Shown here in pieces: positions 6,447-12,298 of a DNA stretch of 12,298 nt. Source of the DNA: Thermoleophilia bacterium UBA5186. Lineage in GTDB: Bacteria > Actinomycetota > Thermoleophilia > Gaiellales > Gaiellaceae. The translations under genes and the position numbers were made by a program. The stretch lies in assembly GCA_002413095.1 (NCBI GenBank), contig DHWI01000153.1:1-12298 (forward strand), written 5' to 3'. How positions within the stretch are numbered: position 1 is the first letter of the stretch; each line of letters starts with the position of its first letter. Under the pieces are notes generated by a model. That model saw only the letters and a list, made by a program, of their open reading frames with translations, searched no databases and was not told the origin of the DNA.

Positions 6447-6522
6447 GTGTCGCTCGAGGCGTCGCTCTTGGCGACGCCGTCTCAGGACAGGTGGCTCTGC
6501 CGCCTGTCCGTCTGCGCTCCCT
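6447..6522 (-). repeat. Hairpin element B (second copy of the element flanking lgt)
   Basis: Read on the minus strand, it begins with AGGGAGCG (6522-6515) and ends with CGAGCGACAC (6456-6447), the same boundaries as element A. It contains two stems. One is 11 bp (6485-6495 with 6499-6509, one G-T pair, loop of three). The other is a perfect 8 bp, GGCGTCGC/GCGACGCC (6458-6465 with 6471-6478, loop of five). It lies in the 141-bp gap (6414-6554) between the 67-aa gene and lgt, where I see nothing else except a start-proximal stretch without a good Shine-Dalgarno. Confidence 0.5.
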
Positions 6523-6554
6523 CACCGACCCGCTAAGCGCGAGCTGCGGAACCG

Positions 6555-6758
6555 CTAGAGGAGGATCTGGAGGGCCACGTCGTGCGGGCAACCCGAGCGA
6601 ATCAGCCCGACGGTTTCGTGCAGATCGATGTCGAAGCGGGCGGCGAGCTCGACGGCGTCGCCGGGCCGGAAGCCGGCTCGCTCGAGCTCCTGAGCACGCC
6701 AGAGCTCGATGCGCTCCCGCTCGGTTTGCTCCGTGATGATCGTTTCTGCCGCAGTCAT
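6555..6758 (-). CDS. Conserved small helical protein of unknown function
   Basis: 67 aa, no signal peptide, no membrane segment, no Cys pair. Residues 1-30 are charged and helical (TEQTERERIELWRAQELERA). Then comes GFRPGDAVELAARFDIDLHE, shaped like a small helix-turn-helix, and the end SGCPHDVALQILL. The combination of an A-x-x-L-A turn, D-x-D-L-H and a G-C-P/D-x-x-x-A-x-x-I-L ending recurs, as I remember, in short uncharacterised actinobacterial proteins. The ATG at 6758 has AAGGG on the minus strand nine bases upstream (within 6768-6773), a good ribosome binding site. It lies upstream of lgt on the same strand, separated by 141 bp with hairpin element B. Its role is unknown; it could bind DNA or a partner protein, but no motif proves this. 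Confidence 0.7.
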   Translation of the reverse strand: MTAAETIITEQTERERIELWRAQELERAGFRPGDAVELAARFDIDLHETVGLIRSGCPHDVALQILL

Positions 6759-6863
6759 TCGGTTGAGCCCTTCGTCGCCATGTTCTTACTGTTGTTCGGT
6801 CAAACGACGCCAGAGGATGTCCCTATACCGGGTGATCCGGAGATTTAACGGACTATTTACGGA
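6759..6863. promoter_or_regulatory. Divergent intergenic region between the 67-aa gene and the deacetylase gene
   Basis: 105 bp, clearly less GC-rich than the flanks, between divergent starts, so promoters for both genes are expected here. On the minus strand TTGACC (6803-6798) resembles a -35 box, but nothing good lies 16-18 bases further. On the plus strand TATACC (6824-6829), TTTAAC (6844-6849) and TATTTA (6854-6859) are possible -10 boxes without a matching -35. The GTG of the deacetylase at 6864 has only a weak GGAG touching it. Confidence 0.35.
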
Positions 6864-7949
6864 GTGACGGGTCACGGAGACCAACGACGCGCGGCCCGCC
6901 GGCGACAGGTGTTGCGGCGGCGAGTCGCGCTCGTTTTGGGGGTTTTGCTCGTCGCCGCGGGGGTCACCGCGGCTGTCCTACGCGGCGGCGGGGGCAACTC
7001 GCGTCCCGCGACCACGACCGTCGTCCTGCAGCTGAAGCCTCCGGTTACCGCGGCGAGCCTCCGCGCGGCAGCGCGGAAAGTGCAAGCGAACGAACTCGGT
7101 CTCGTGCCGGTCCTGATGCACCACCGGATCCGTCCGGACGGCGGCGACTACGACCTCACGGCACCCCAGTTCCGCGCCGAGCTCGCGCGCCTGTATCGCG
7201 AGAACTACGTCCCGGTTCGCGCCGAGGATCTCGTTTTGCGACAGCTCGACGTCCCGGCCGGAAAGACGCCCGTCGTCCTCACGTTCGACGACTCGACCAA
7301 GGAGCAGTTCTTCTACCGTCCCGACAGGACGATCAAGCCGGACACCGCGATCGGGATCATGCTCGCGTTCGCCAGGAAGCACCCCGACTTCAAGCTGGCG
7401 GGCACCTTCTACGTGAACCGCGAGCCGTTCGCCGGCGTGCGGGAGGGCCCGGCGATGCTGCGCTGGCTCGTCGCGCACGGCTTCGAGATCGGGAACCACA
7501 CGAAGGACCACATCCCGTTCCAGCTGCTGAACGCGACCCAGGTCCAGCGCCAGCTCGTGCTTGGCGGGCGCGTGATCACGAGCGCGATTCCGGACGCCAA
7601 GGTGGTCACGATGGCGCTTCCGCTCGGCGTGATGCCGAAGCCCGCGGTACTGGCGCGGCGGGGCAGCTGGGGCAGCGAGTCGTACAGCTTCCGCGGCGTC
7701 TTCCTCGTCGGCGCCAACCCTGCGCCGTCCCCCTTCAGCCGGAAGTTCGACCCGTGGGCGATTCCCCGCATTCGCACGTCGCCGCACTCCGGGGTCGTCG
7801 ACTTCGGCAGCACGTTCTGGCTCGACTATCTGGCGAAGAACCCCGGCGAGCGGTACGTGTCGGACGGCGACCCGGCGCACATCTCGTTCCCGCGCGCGCA
7901 CGCGCGGGAGCTGCGGCCGCGGTTCCGGGCGCGGTCGGTCGCCTATTGA
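6864..7949 (+). CDS. Membrane-anchored NodB-type polysaccharide deacetylase
   Basis: 361 aa. Arg-rich cytoplasmic tail (8-20), one membrane segment (21-39), a Gly-rich linker, then an extracytoplasmic NodB-homology domain. LVPVLMHHRI (80-89) is the usual first strand of this branch. TFDDS (140-144) gives the catalytic-base and metal Asp pair (motif 1, with Ser for the usual Gly). GFEIGNHTKDH (206-216) gives the two metal His, H212 and H216 (motif 2). Motif 3 appears as TMALPLG, lacking the usual Arg. The distance between motifs 1 and 2 is about 20 residues longer than typical. Substrate likely N- or O-acetylated cell-wall or capsular glycan, by inference. The start is GTG at 6864 without a strong Shine-Dalgarno; a GTG at 6908 is the alternative and would shorten the basic tail. 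It converges with the anti-sigma-like gene, overlapping by seven bases. Confidence 0.85.
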   Translation: MTGHGDQRRAARRRQVLRRRVALVLGVLLVAAGVTAAVLRGGGGNSRPATTTVVLQLKPPVTAASLRAAARKVQANELGLVPVLMHHRIRPDGGDYDLTAPQFRAELARLYRENYVPVRAEDLVLRQLDVPAGKTPVVLTFDDSTKEQFFYRPDRTIKPDTAIGIMLAFARKHPDFKLAGTFYVNREPFAGVREGPAMLRWLVAHGFEIGNHTKDHIPFQLLNATQVQRQLVLGGRVITSAIPDAKVVTMALPLGVMPKPAVLARRGSWGSESYSFRGVFLVGANPAPSPFSRKFDPWAIPRIRTSPHSGVVDFGSTFWLDYLAKNPGERYVSDGDPAHISFPRAHARELRPRFRARSVAY

Positions 7950-8611
7950 GTCGTGCGCAGCGCCAGGCGTACGGCCTCGGCCTGCGTGAGTGGGCCTTCG
8001 AGGCGAAGCGTGACGTCGCCGTGCGTCCAGATCAGGACGTTCCCCGCCATGCGCGGCGCGTGGGAGGGCATGCGGAATACGTGACGGGCGCCCGCGACCC
8101 AGAGCCCGTAGTCGCCGCCGACGCGAATCTGATCGACCCGCGTCTGGCCGCCGAGGATCTTCTTCTCGTAGAAGCTGCTGCCGAACTCGGTGAGGAGAAC
8201 GGTTTTCCCGTGCTCGCGCAGGAGCGCGAGGACCGCCCCGTCGTCGACGTAGACGTGATGGATCTCCGGCGGCAGCAGCGGCTCGAAGTTCACTTTGAGC
8301 TGCGCCTGGCTGACGGGGAGCAGCCGGCCGAGCCCTTGCGCGAGCGGCCGCTCCTGTGCCGGCGGCAGCGTCTCCACGCGCTCGATCGTGACCCCGCCGA
8401 GGTGGAAGAAGCGAAGAATCGTGCTTCGCGCCTGCGGGACCGCGAGCGCGGCCGCAAGCGCGAGCAGGCCGGCTGCGGCCAGCGCGAGCACGAGCGGCCG
8501 GCGGCTGCGGCGCGACTCGAGGCGGGCGCGCACTGCCGGAACGAGGTCGGGCGCGGGTGGAAGCTCGAGCTCGCGGCCGAGCGCGACGAGTGCGTGCTCG
8601 AGCGGAGTCAC
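7943..8611 (-). CDS. Single-pass membrane protein, probable anti-sigma factor
   Basis: 222 aa. Residues 1-38 are cytoplasmic (MTPLEHALVALGRELELPPA, then basic RRSRRP), 39-58 are one membrane helix, and the rest is extracytoplasmic. The outer part includes VYVDDGAVLALLREHGKTVL, LGGQTRVDQIRVGGDYGLWV, HVFRM and GNVLIWTHGDVTLRLEG, a pattern I associate with DUF4367-like domains of actinobacteria. There is no HxxxCxxC zinc motif of the common ZAS anti-sigma factors. The GTG start overlaps the stop of the ECF sigma gene (GTGA, four bases), so translation is coupled; gene order and topology are the main reasons for the anti-sigma call. The sigma-binding part would be the short N-terminal helix region. 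Alternative: a membrane sensor or lipoprotein-like protein that merely shares the operon. Confidence 0.65.
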   Translation of the reverse strand: MTPLEHALVALGRELELPPAPDLVPAVRARLESRRSRRPLVLALAAAGLLALAAALAVPQARSTILRFFHLGGVTIERVETLPPAQERPLAQGLGRLLPVSQAQLKVNFEPLLPPEIHHVYVDDGAVLALLREHGKTVLLTEFGSSFYEKKILGGQTRVDQIRVGGDYGLWVAGARHVFRMPSHAPRMAGNVLIWTHGDVTLRLEGPLTQAEAVRLALRTTQ

Positions 8612-9174
8612 AGCGCCTCCCTCAGGCGGTCGAGGGCACGCGCGGTCCGCGATTTGACGGTGCCGACGCGGACGCCGAGGGCCACGGCGGTCTCCTCCTC
8701 AGAAAGGCCAAGGAGGTAGCGGCACGAGACGACGAGCCGGGCGTCCTCGGGGAGCTGGTTCACGGCGTCGAGCAGGCGCGTGCGGTCTTCACCTGCGAGG
8801 AGTGCCGCCTCGGGGGACGGGGCCGCGTCCCCCGAGACATCGTCGGTTGCAGCGCGCAGGGCGAGGCCGGCGTACCGTCCCGCGGACCTGCGGCGGTTCC
8901 GCGCCTCGTTGGCCACGATCTGGAGCAGCCAGGGCCGGAAGGGAGCGCCCTTGCGGAAGCGCCCGAGCGCGCGCCACGCCTTGACGAACCCGTCCTGCGC
9001 GGCTTCCTCCGCATCGGCGGCGTTTCCGGCGACGAGGTAGGCGGTTCGGAAGGCGATTCCCTGGTGCATGCGGACGATCTCCTCGTAGGCGCGCGCGTCG
9101 CCGCGCCGGGCGCGCTCGACGAGCTCTGTCTCTTGCAGTGGACGGCCCTCCACCGGCGCTACTACACCGCACAC
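8608..9174 (-). CDS. ECF-type RNA polymerase sigma factor
   Basis: 188 aa. Region 2 covers about 17-95: LVERARRGDARAYEEIVRMH, AYLVAGNAADAEEAAQDGFV and FRPWLLQIVANEARNRRR, which contact core polymerase and the -10 element. A linker rich in Asp/Pro/Ala (109-128) follows. Region 4 (about 135-186) has LPEDARLVVSCRYLLGLSEE, then the helix-turn-helix ALGVRVGTVKSRTARALDRL, which reads the -35 element. Regions 1 and 3 are absent, as in the ECF group. The start drawn is the GTG at 9174; a second in-frame GTG at 9153 would remove MCGVVAP and is equally possible, since neither has a clear Shine-Dalgarno. It is followed by the membrane protein gene with a GTGA overlap, a typical sigma/anti-sigma pair. 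It is divergent from the small lipoprotein gene, which is a plausible target. Confidence 0.92.
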   Translation of the reverse strand: MCGVVAPVEGRPLQETELVERARRGDARAYEEIVRMHQGIAFRTAYLVAGNAADAEEAAQDGFVKAWRALGRFRKGAPFRPWLLQIVANEARNRRRSAGRYAGLALRAATDDVSGDAAPSPEAALLAGEDRTRLLDAVNQLPEDARLVVSCRYLLGLSEEETAVALGVRVGTVKSRTARALDRLREAL

Positions 9175-9225
9175 AGGGCGGCCGTTCCAGCAAATCCGGT
9201 TCGCGGCGTCGGAAGTAGTACTGCC

Positions 9226-9411
9226 GTGAGGCGCGTAAAGCGGAGATCCGGAGCGGTTCTGGTCGCGCTCCTCGTACTCGGATTCGGCGCCTCGGCGTGC
9301 GGCGGCTCCGGCAAGTCGAGCCCCGGCGGCGGCTCCGGCGCGACGAACACCGGGATGACCGGCGGGACGTCAACCGGTACGACGACCAAGTCCGGCGGCT
9401 CCGGCTACTAG
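9226..9411 (+). CDS. Very short Gly/Ser/Thr-rich lipoprotein
   Basis: 61 aa from GTG at 9226, with GGAAG (9211-9215) ten bases upstream. The sequence begins with a basic MRRVKRRSG, a hydrophobic AVLVALLVLGFG, then ASAC with the lipidation Cys at residue 25, followed by GGSGKSS. The mature part is only 37 residues of Gly, Ser and Thr with two Lys, and carries no folded domain. Lgt would act on Cys25. It is divergent from the ECF sigma gene, with 51 bp between the starts. No function can be assigned. It may be a surface spacer or envelope-stress reporter protein, or a short remnant of a longer lipoprotein; low complexity makes homology searching weak. A longer open frame runs upstream to 8557 but lies over the sigma gene and is not coding. 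Confidence 0.6.
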   Translation: MRRVKRRSGAVLVALLVLGFGASACGGSGKSSPGGGSGATNTGMTGGTSTGTTTKSGGSGY

Positions 9412-9427
9412 TCGTAGAGCGACTCGA

Positions 9428-9450
9428 CCGGCGCGGCCGTGCCGCGCCGG
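9428..9450. terminator. Perfect 10-bp hairpin after the lipoprotein gene
   Basis: CCGGCGCGGC (9428-9437), a three-base loop CGT, and the exact complement GCCGCGCCGG (9441-9450). It starts 17 bases after the stop of the small lipoprotein. A second stem follows (GGGG/CCCC around 9457-9469, within GGACA 9450-9454 pairing with TGTCC 9476-9480). No T-run follows, as is common for GC-rich actinobacterial terminators. Likely terminator for the plus-strand transcript. Confidence 0.5.
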
Positions 9451-9547
9451 GACAGCGGGGCCAGGCCCCCCGACATGTCCGGATGGTGCAAAAGCCCTGC
9501 AAAACCTGCTCGTTTGCCGGAGCTGGCGACCATGGCCGGCCCGGAGG

Positions 9548-9577
9548 GTGGCCGCGGCCACGCAGGACGCGGCCACG
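9548..9577. terminator. Palindrome and direct repeat just after dnaE (possible terminator)
   Basis: GTGGCCGCGGCCAC (9548-9561) is a perfect 14-bp palindrome. Its left half also pairs with CGCGGCCAC at 9568-9576 (nine bp, 11-base spacer). CGCGGCCACG occurs twice (9553-9562 and 9568-9577), 15 bp apart. On the minus strand it starts 11 bases after the dnaE stop. The rest of the gap (9481-9547) holds a TGCAAAA direct repeat (9487-9493, 9498-9504) and no gene. Confidence 0.4.
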
Positions 9578-9587
9578 TTGGCGCCTC

Positions 9588-12279
9588 CTAGACGACCGCG
9601 GATGCGCCGAGGAGCTGCCGCACCTCGGTGATGAAGTCGGTGTCGGGCTGAACCCGGTAGGCCGGCCCGAACTGGAGCAGCTTCTTCGCCCCGTCAGACA
9701 TCTGGATCGCGACGATCACCGGTGCCTCCCCCGGAAAGCGCGCGAGGAGCTCGCGGAGGTCGCCGACGATCCCGGCGGGCGCCGCGGCAGCGTCGATCTT
9801 GATCCGCACCTCGCGCCGCTCGGACACGGCCTCGAACGCGGAGACCTCCATCGCGATCAGCTTGGTCTCGCCCTCCTGCTTGTGGTCGACGCGTCCCTTC
9901 ACGACGAGGATCCGGTCGGCGACGCAGAGCTCGCGTGCGGCGGCGTACACCGAGTTGAAGACGACCGTCTCGGCGCCGCCGGTCACGTCGTCGAGCCGCA
10001 GGAAGACCATCGGCTCGCCCTTCTTCGTCGTCAGCTGCTTGACCGCGCCGACGATCCCGCCCACGGTCACGACCTCGCCGTCGCGGCGCCGCTCGAGCTC
10101 CGCGAGCGTGCAGTCCGTCTTCCGCCGCAACTGGTCGCGGATCGCAAACAGCGGGTGCTCGGACACGTAGAGCCCGAGCGTCTCCTTCTCGAGCCGGAGC
10201 AGCTCGTTCTTCTCGAACTCACCGCCGGGAATCGAGGGATGGTGCGTCGGAGCCGCGGCGGCTGCATCCTCTCCGAGGTCGAAGATCGAGCCCTGCCCGG
10301 CGAGCCGGTCGGCCTGCTGCTTCTGCCCCCACGCGAGCGCCTGCTCGAGCACCTCGAGCATCCCGGCCCGCGACGCGCCGGTGCAATCAAGCGACCCGCA
10401 CTTCACGAGCGACTCCAGCGCGCGCTTGTTCGTGCACTGGGGGTCGACGCGCTCGGTGAAGTCCCAGATCGACTCGAACGGGCCGCCCTCCTCGCGCGCC
10501 CGCAGGATCGCGCGCGCGGCAGGGTCGCCGACGTTCTTCACCGCGTTCAGCCCGAAGCGGATCTTGCCCTCGACGACCGCGAAGTCCTGCTGCGACACGT
10601 TCACGTCAGGCGGCAGCACCTCGATGCCCATCTCGTCGCACGCGTTGACGTAGTACGGGACGCGATCCTTCGTGTTCATCACGGACGAGATCAGCGCGGC
10701 CATGTACTCGCAGGGATGGTTGGCGCGCAGCCAGGCCGTCCGGTAGGCGATCAGCGCGTAGCAGGCCGCGTGCGCCTTGTTGAACGAGTAGTCCTGCGAC
10801 TGCTCCATGTCCTTCCAGAGCTGCTGTGCCACACCGGCGGCGACGTCGTTCGCCGCGCACCCCTCGAGGAACTTCTCCTTCAGGGACGCCATCAGCTCGT
10901 GGATCTTCTTGCCGATCGCCTTCCGAAGGGTCTCCGCCTCCGCGGGCGTGAACCCCGCCAGCTCCTTGGCGATCTGCATGTACTGCTCCTGGTAGATGCA
11001 GATGCCGTACGAGTCGCCGGTGATCGCCTTCAGGCGCGGGTCGATGTAGGTGATCGGCTCCTGGCCGTTCTTGCGGCGCGCGTAGCCCGGGATGTACGCC
11101 ATCGGGCCCGGGCGGTAGAGGGCGACGAGCGCGATCAGGTCCTCGAACTCGGTCGGCTTGACCTGCTTGAGCGCGTCGCGCATCCCCGACGACTCGAACT
11201 GGAAGACGCCCGCCGAATCGGCGCGCGCGAGCATCGCGTAGGTCTTCTTGTCGTCGAGCGGGATCTTCGCGATGTCGAGGTTCTCGAGTAGCTCGACGGT
11301 CTTGTCGATCACGTCGAGGTTGCGCAGGCCGAGGAAGTCGATCTTCAGCAATCCGATCGCGTCGACGTCGCCGCCCGCGAACTGCGTCACGATCTCCTGG
11401 TCGGGACCCTTCTGCTGGAGCGGAACCACCTCGCTGAGCGGCTGCGCGCCGATTACGACGCCCGCGGCGTGGATCGAGTCCTGCCGCACGAGGCCCTCGA
11501 GCGGCTGAGCGAGCTCGACGATCTCGCGGGCAATCGGATCGCCATCGACGGCCGCCTTGAGGTCCTGCCCCGGCTTGAGGCACTCCGCGAGCGTCTGGCC
11601 CGGTCCCTCCGGGATCAGCTTCGCAATGCGGTCGACCGTTCCGTAGGGGACCTCGAGGACACGACCCGCGTCGCGCACAGCCGCGCGTGCGGCCATCGTC
11701 CCGAACGTGATGATCTGCGCGACTCGGTCACGGCCGTACTTCTCGGCCACGTAGTTGATGACCCGGTCGCGGCCCGCTACGGAGAAGTCGATGTCCATGT
11801 CGGGCAGGTCCTTGCGGGCCGGGTTGAGGAAGCGCTCGAAGAGGAGCCCGTACCGGATCGGATCGACGTCGGTGATCTCGAGGCAGTAGGCGGCGAGGCT
11901 GCCGGCCGACGAGCCGCGGCCCGGACCGACCGAGATCCCGTTCTGCTTCGCGAAGTGGATGAAGTCCCAGACGATCAGGAAGTAGTCGGCGAAGCCCATC
12001 TCCTTGATCGTCTTGAGCTCGAACCGGAGGCGCTCCTGCAACTCCGACGTGATTGCTTCGTACCGCTTTTGCAGGCCTTTCTCGCAGAGCTCGACGAGGT
12101 AGTCGAAGGCGTCGCGGCCTTCGGGAGTCGGATACTCGGGCAGCAGGATCCGGCCGAGCTCCATCGTCACGTTGCAGCGCTCGGCGATCTCGAGCGTGCG
12201 CCGCAGCGCGTCCTCGTGCCCCGGGAAGTCGAGCGCCATCTCGGCCGGCGACTTGAAGAAGAACTGGTCGGTATCGAAC
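9588..12279 (-). CDS. dnaE: DNA polymerase III alpha subunit (DnaE), 5' end cut by the contig end
   Basis: Catalytic subunit of the replicative polymerase. The genomic part holds 896 residues, from FDTDQFFFKSPAEM to the C-terminus; about 240-280 N-terminal residues (most of the PHP domain) lie beyond the contig. Counting from that Phe: GPGRGSSAGSL (119-129); PDMDID (159-164), whose Asp residues D160 and D162 are metal ligands; KIDFLGL (312-318) with the third catalytic Asp, D314; VFQFESSGM; ALYRPGPM; FNKAHAACYALIAY (499-512). The clamp-binding motif QGSIFDL is at 662-668. An OB fold covers about 735-815 (VTVGGIVGAVKQLTTKKGEP). The C-terminal domain ends QFGPAYRVQPDTDFITEVRQ. The frame stays open into the last 19 bases and would give a false start MCIRDR, but that is adapter sequence. 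Truncation is an assembly artefact, not a mutation. This is the DnaE1 type rather than DnaE2/ImuC, judged from the clamp motif and OB fold. Confidence 0.97.
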
Positions 12280-12298
12280 CTGTCTCTTATACACATCT
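12280..12298. other. Nextera/Tn5 mosaic-end adapter left on the contig end (not genomic)
   Basis: The last 19 bases, CTGTCTCTTATACACATCT, are exactly the reverse complement of the Tn5 transposase mosaic end used in Nextera libraries. Translated on the minus strand with the adjacent base they give MCIRDR, a peptide known as an adapter artefact in protein databases; another frame gives MYKRQ. These bases should be trimmed. Confidence 0.97.

Noticed and set aside
5547..6536. A 329-codon plus-strand open frame
   Set aside because: Antisense to lgt, which has full family motifs; the frame also runs through hairpin element B.
6414..6554. Riboswitch or structured leader upstream of lgt
   Set aside because: The hairpins match the boundary motifs of the element on the other side of lgt, and no known riboswitch consensus was recognised. 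A repeat element explains the structure better.
6798..6803. TTGACC as a -35 box for the 67-aa gene
   Set aside because: No acceptable -10 hexamer lies 15-18 bases downstream on the minus strand.
9483..9590. Short plus-strand frame beginning MVQKPCKTC with a CxxC pair
   Set aside because: The frame runs on into dnaE antisense, has no ribosome binding site and no further metal-site pattern.
9297..11291. A 664-codon plus-strand open frame
   Set aside because: It lies almost wholly antisense to dnaE, whose motifs are unmistakable, and its own sequence is Arg/Leu/Asp-rich without any domain. It is a product of GC-rich codon bias.
1..12279. CRISPR array, tRNA, rRNA, transposase, toxin-antitoxin or phage genes
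   Set aside because: Looked for on both strands; no regular spaced repeats, cloverleaf with a CCA-side pattern, rRNA motif or transposase/integrase motif was seen.

Overview
This is a GC-rich bacterial chromosomal segment, about two thirds G+C by eye. Gene content and protein style point to Actinomycetota, most likely class Thermoleophilia (Gaiellales/Solirubrobacterales-like). The signs are GTG starts, high-GC codon use, an ECF sigma factor paired with a short membrane anti-sigma-like protein, a 67-aa protein ending in an Actinobacteria-type Gly-Cys-Pro motif, and an Lgt with Trp where E. coli has His103. That placement is inference. The piece looks like the end of an assembled (metagenomic?) contig, because the last 19 bases are the Tn5/Nextera mosaic-end adapter rather than genome.

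Layout. 1-36: tail of a GNAT acetyltransferase (+). 121-2349: secreted alkaline-phosphatase-superfamily enzyme (+). 2357-3046: RluB/RsuA-type pseudouridine synthase (-). 3067-3357: GYD-domain protein (+), divergent from the pseudouridine synthase across only 20 bp. 3354-5303: nitroreductase, scpB and scpA (- operon, order scpA-scpB-nitroreductase). 5481-6413: lgt (-). 6555-6758: 67-aa conserved small protein (-). 6864-7949: membrane-anchored NodB-type polysaccharide deacetylase (+). 7943-9174: ECF sigma factor and probable anti-sigma protein (-, GTGA overlap). 9226-9411: 61-aa lipoprotein (+). 9588-12279: dnaE, lacking its N-terminal PHP part because the contig ends (-).

Most of this is housekeeping: chromosome condensation (ScpAB with Smc), replication (DnaE), ribosome maturation (pseudouridine synthase) and lipoprotein maturation (Lgt). 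Around it lie envelope functions: the secreted phosphoesterase-like protein, the deacetylase, the small lipoprotein (a direct substrate class for Lgt) and a sigma/anti-sigma switch. Genes are tightly packed, and convergent pairs overlap or nearly touch.

I found no CRISPR array, tRNA, rRNA, transposase, toxin-antitoxin or defence system. The least explained structure is a pair of similar noncoding hairpin elements (about 79 and 76 nt) that flank lgt in opposite orientations and share the same boundary motifs. They are best read as two members of a dispersed repeat family. Also worth a look are a possible symmetric divergent promoter at 3047-3066, a perfect 16-bp inverted repeat inside the end of the pseudouridine synthase gene, and a deacetylase and a phosphatase-like enzyme with non-standard active-site motifs.
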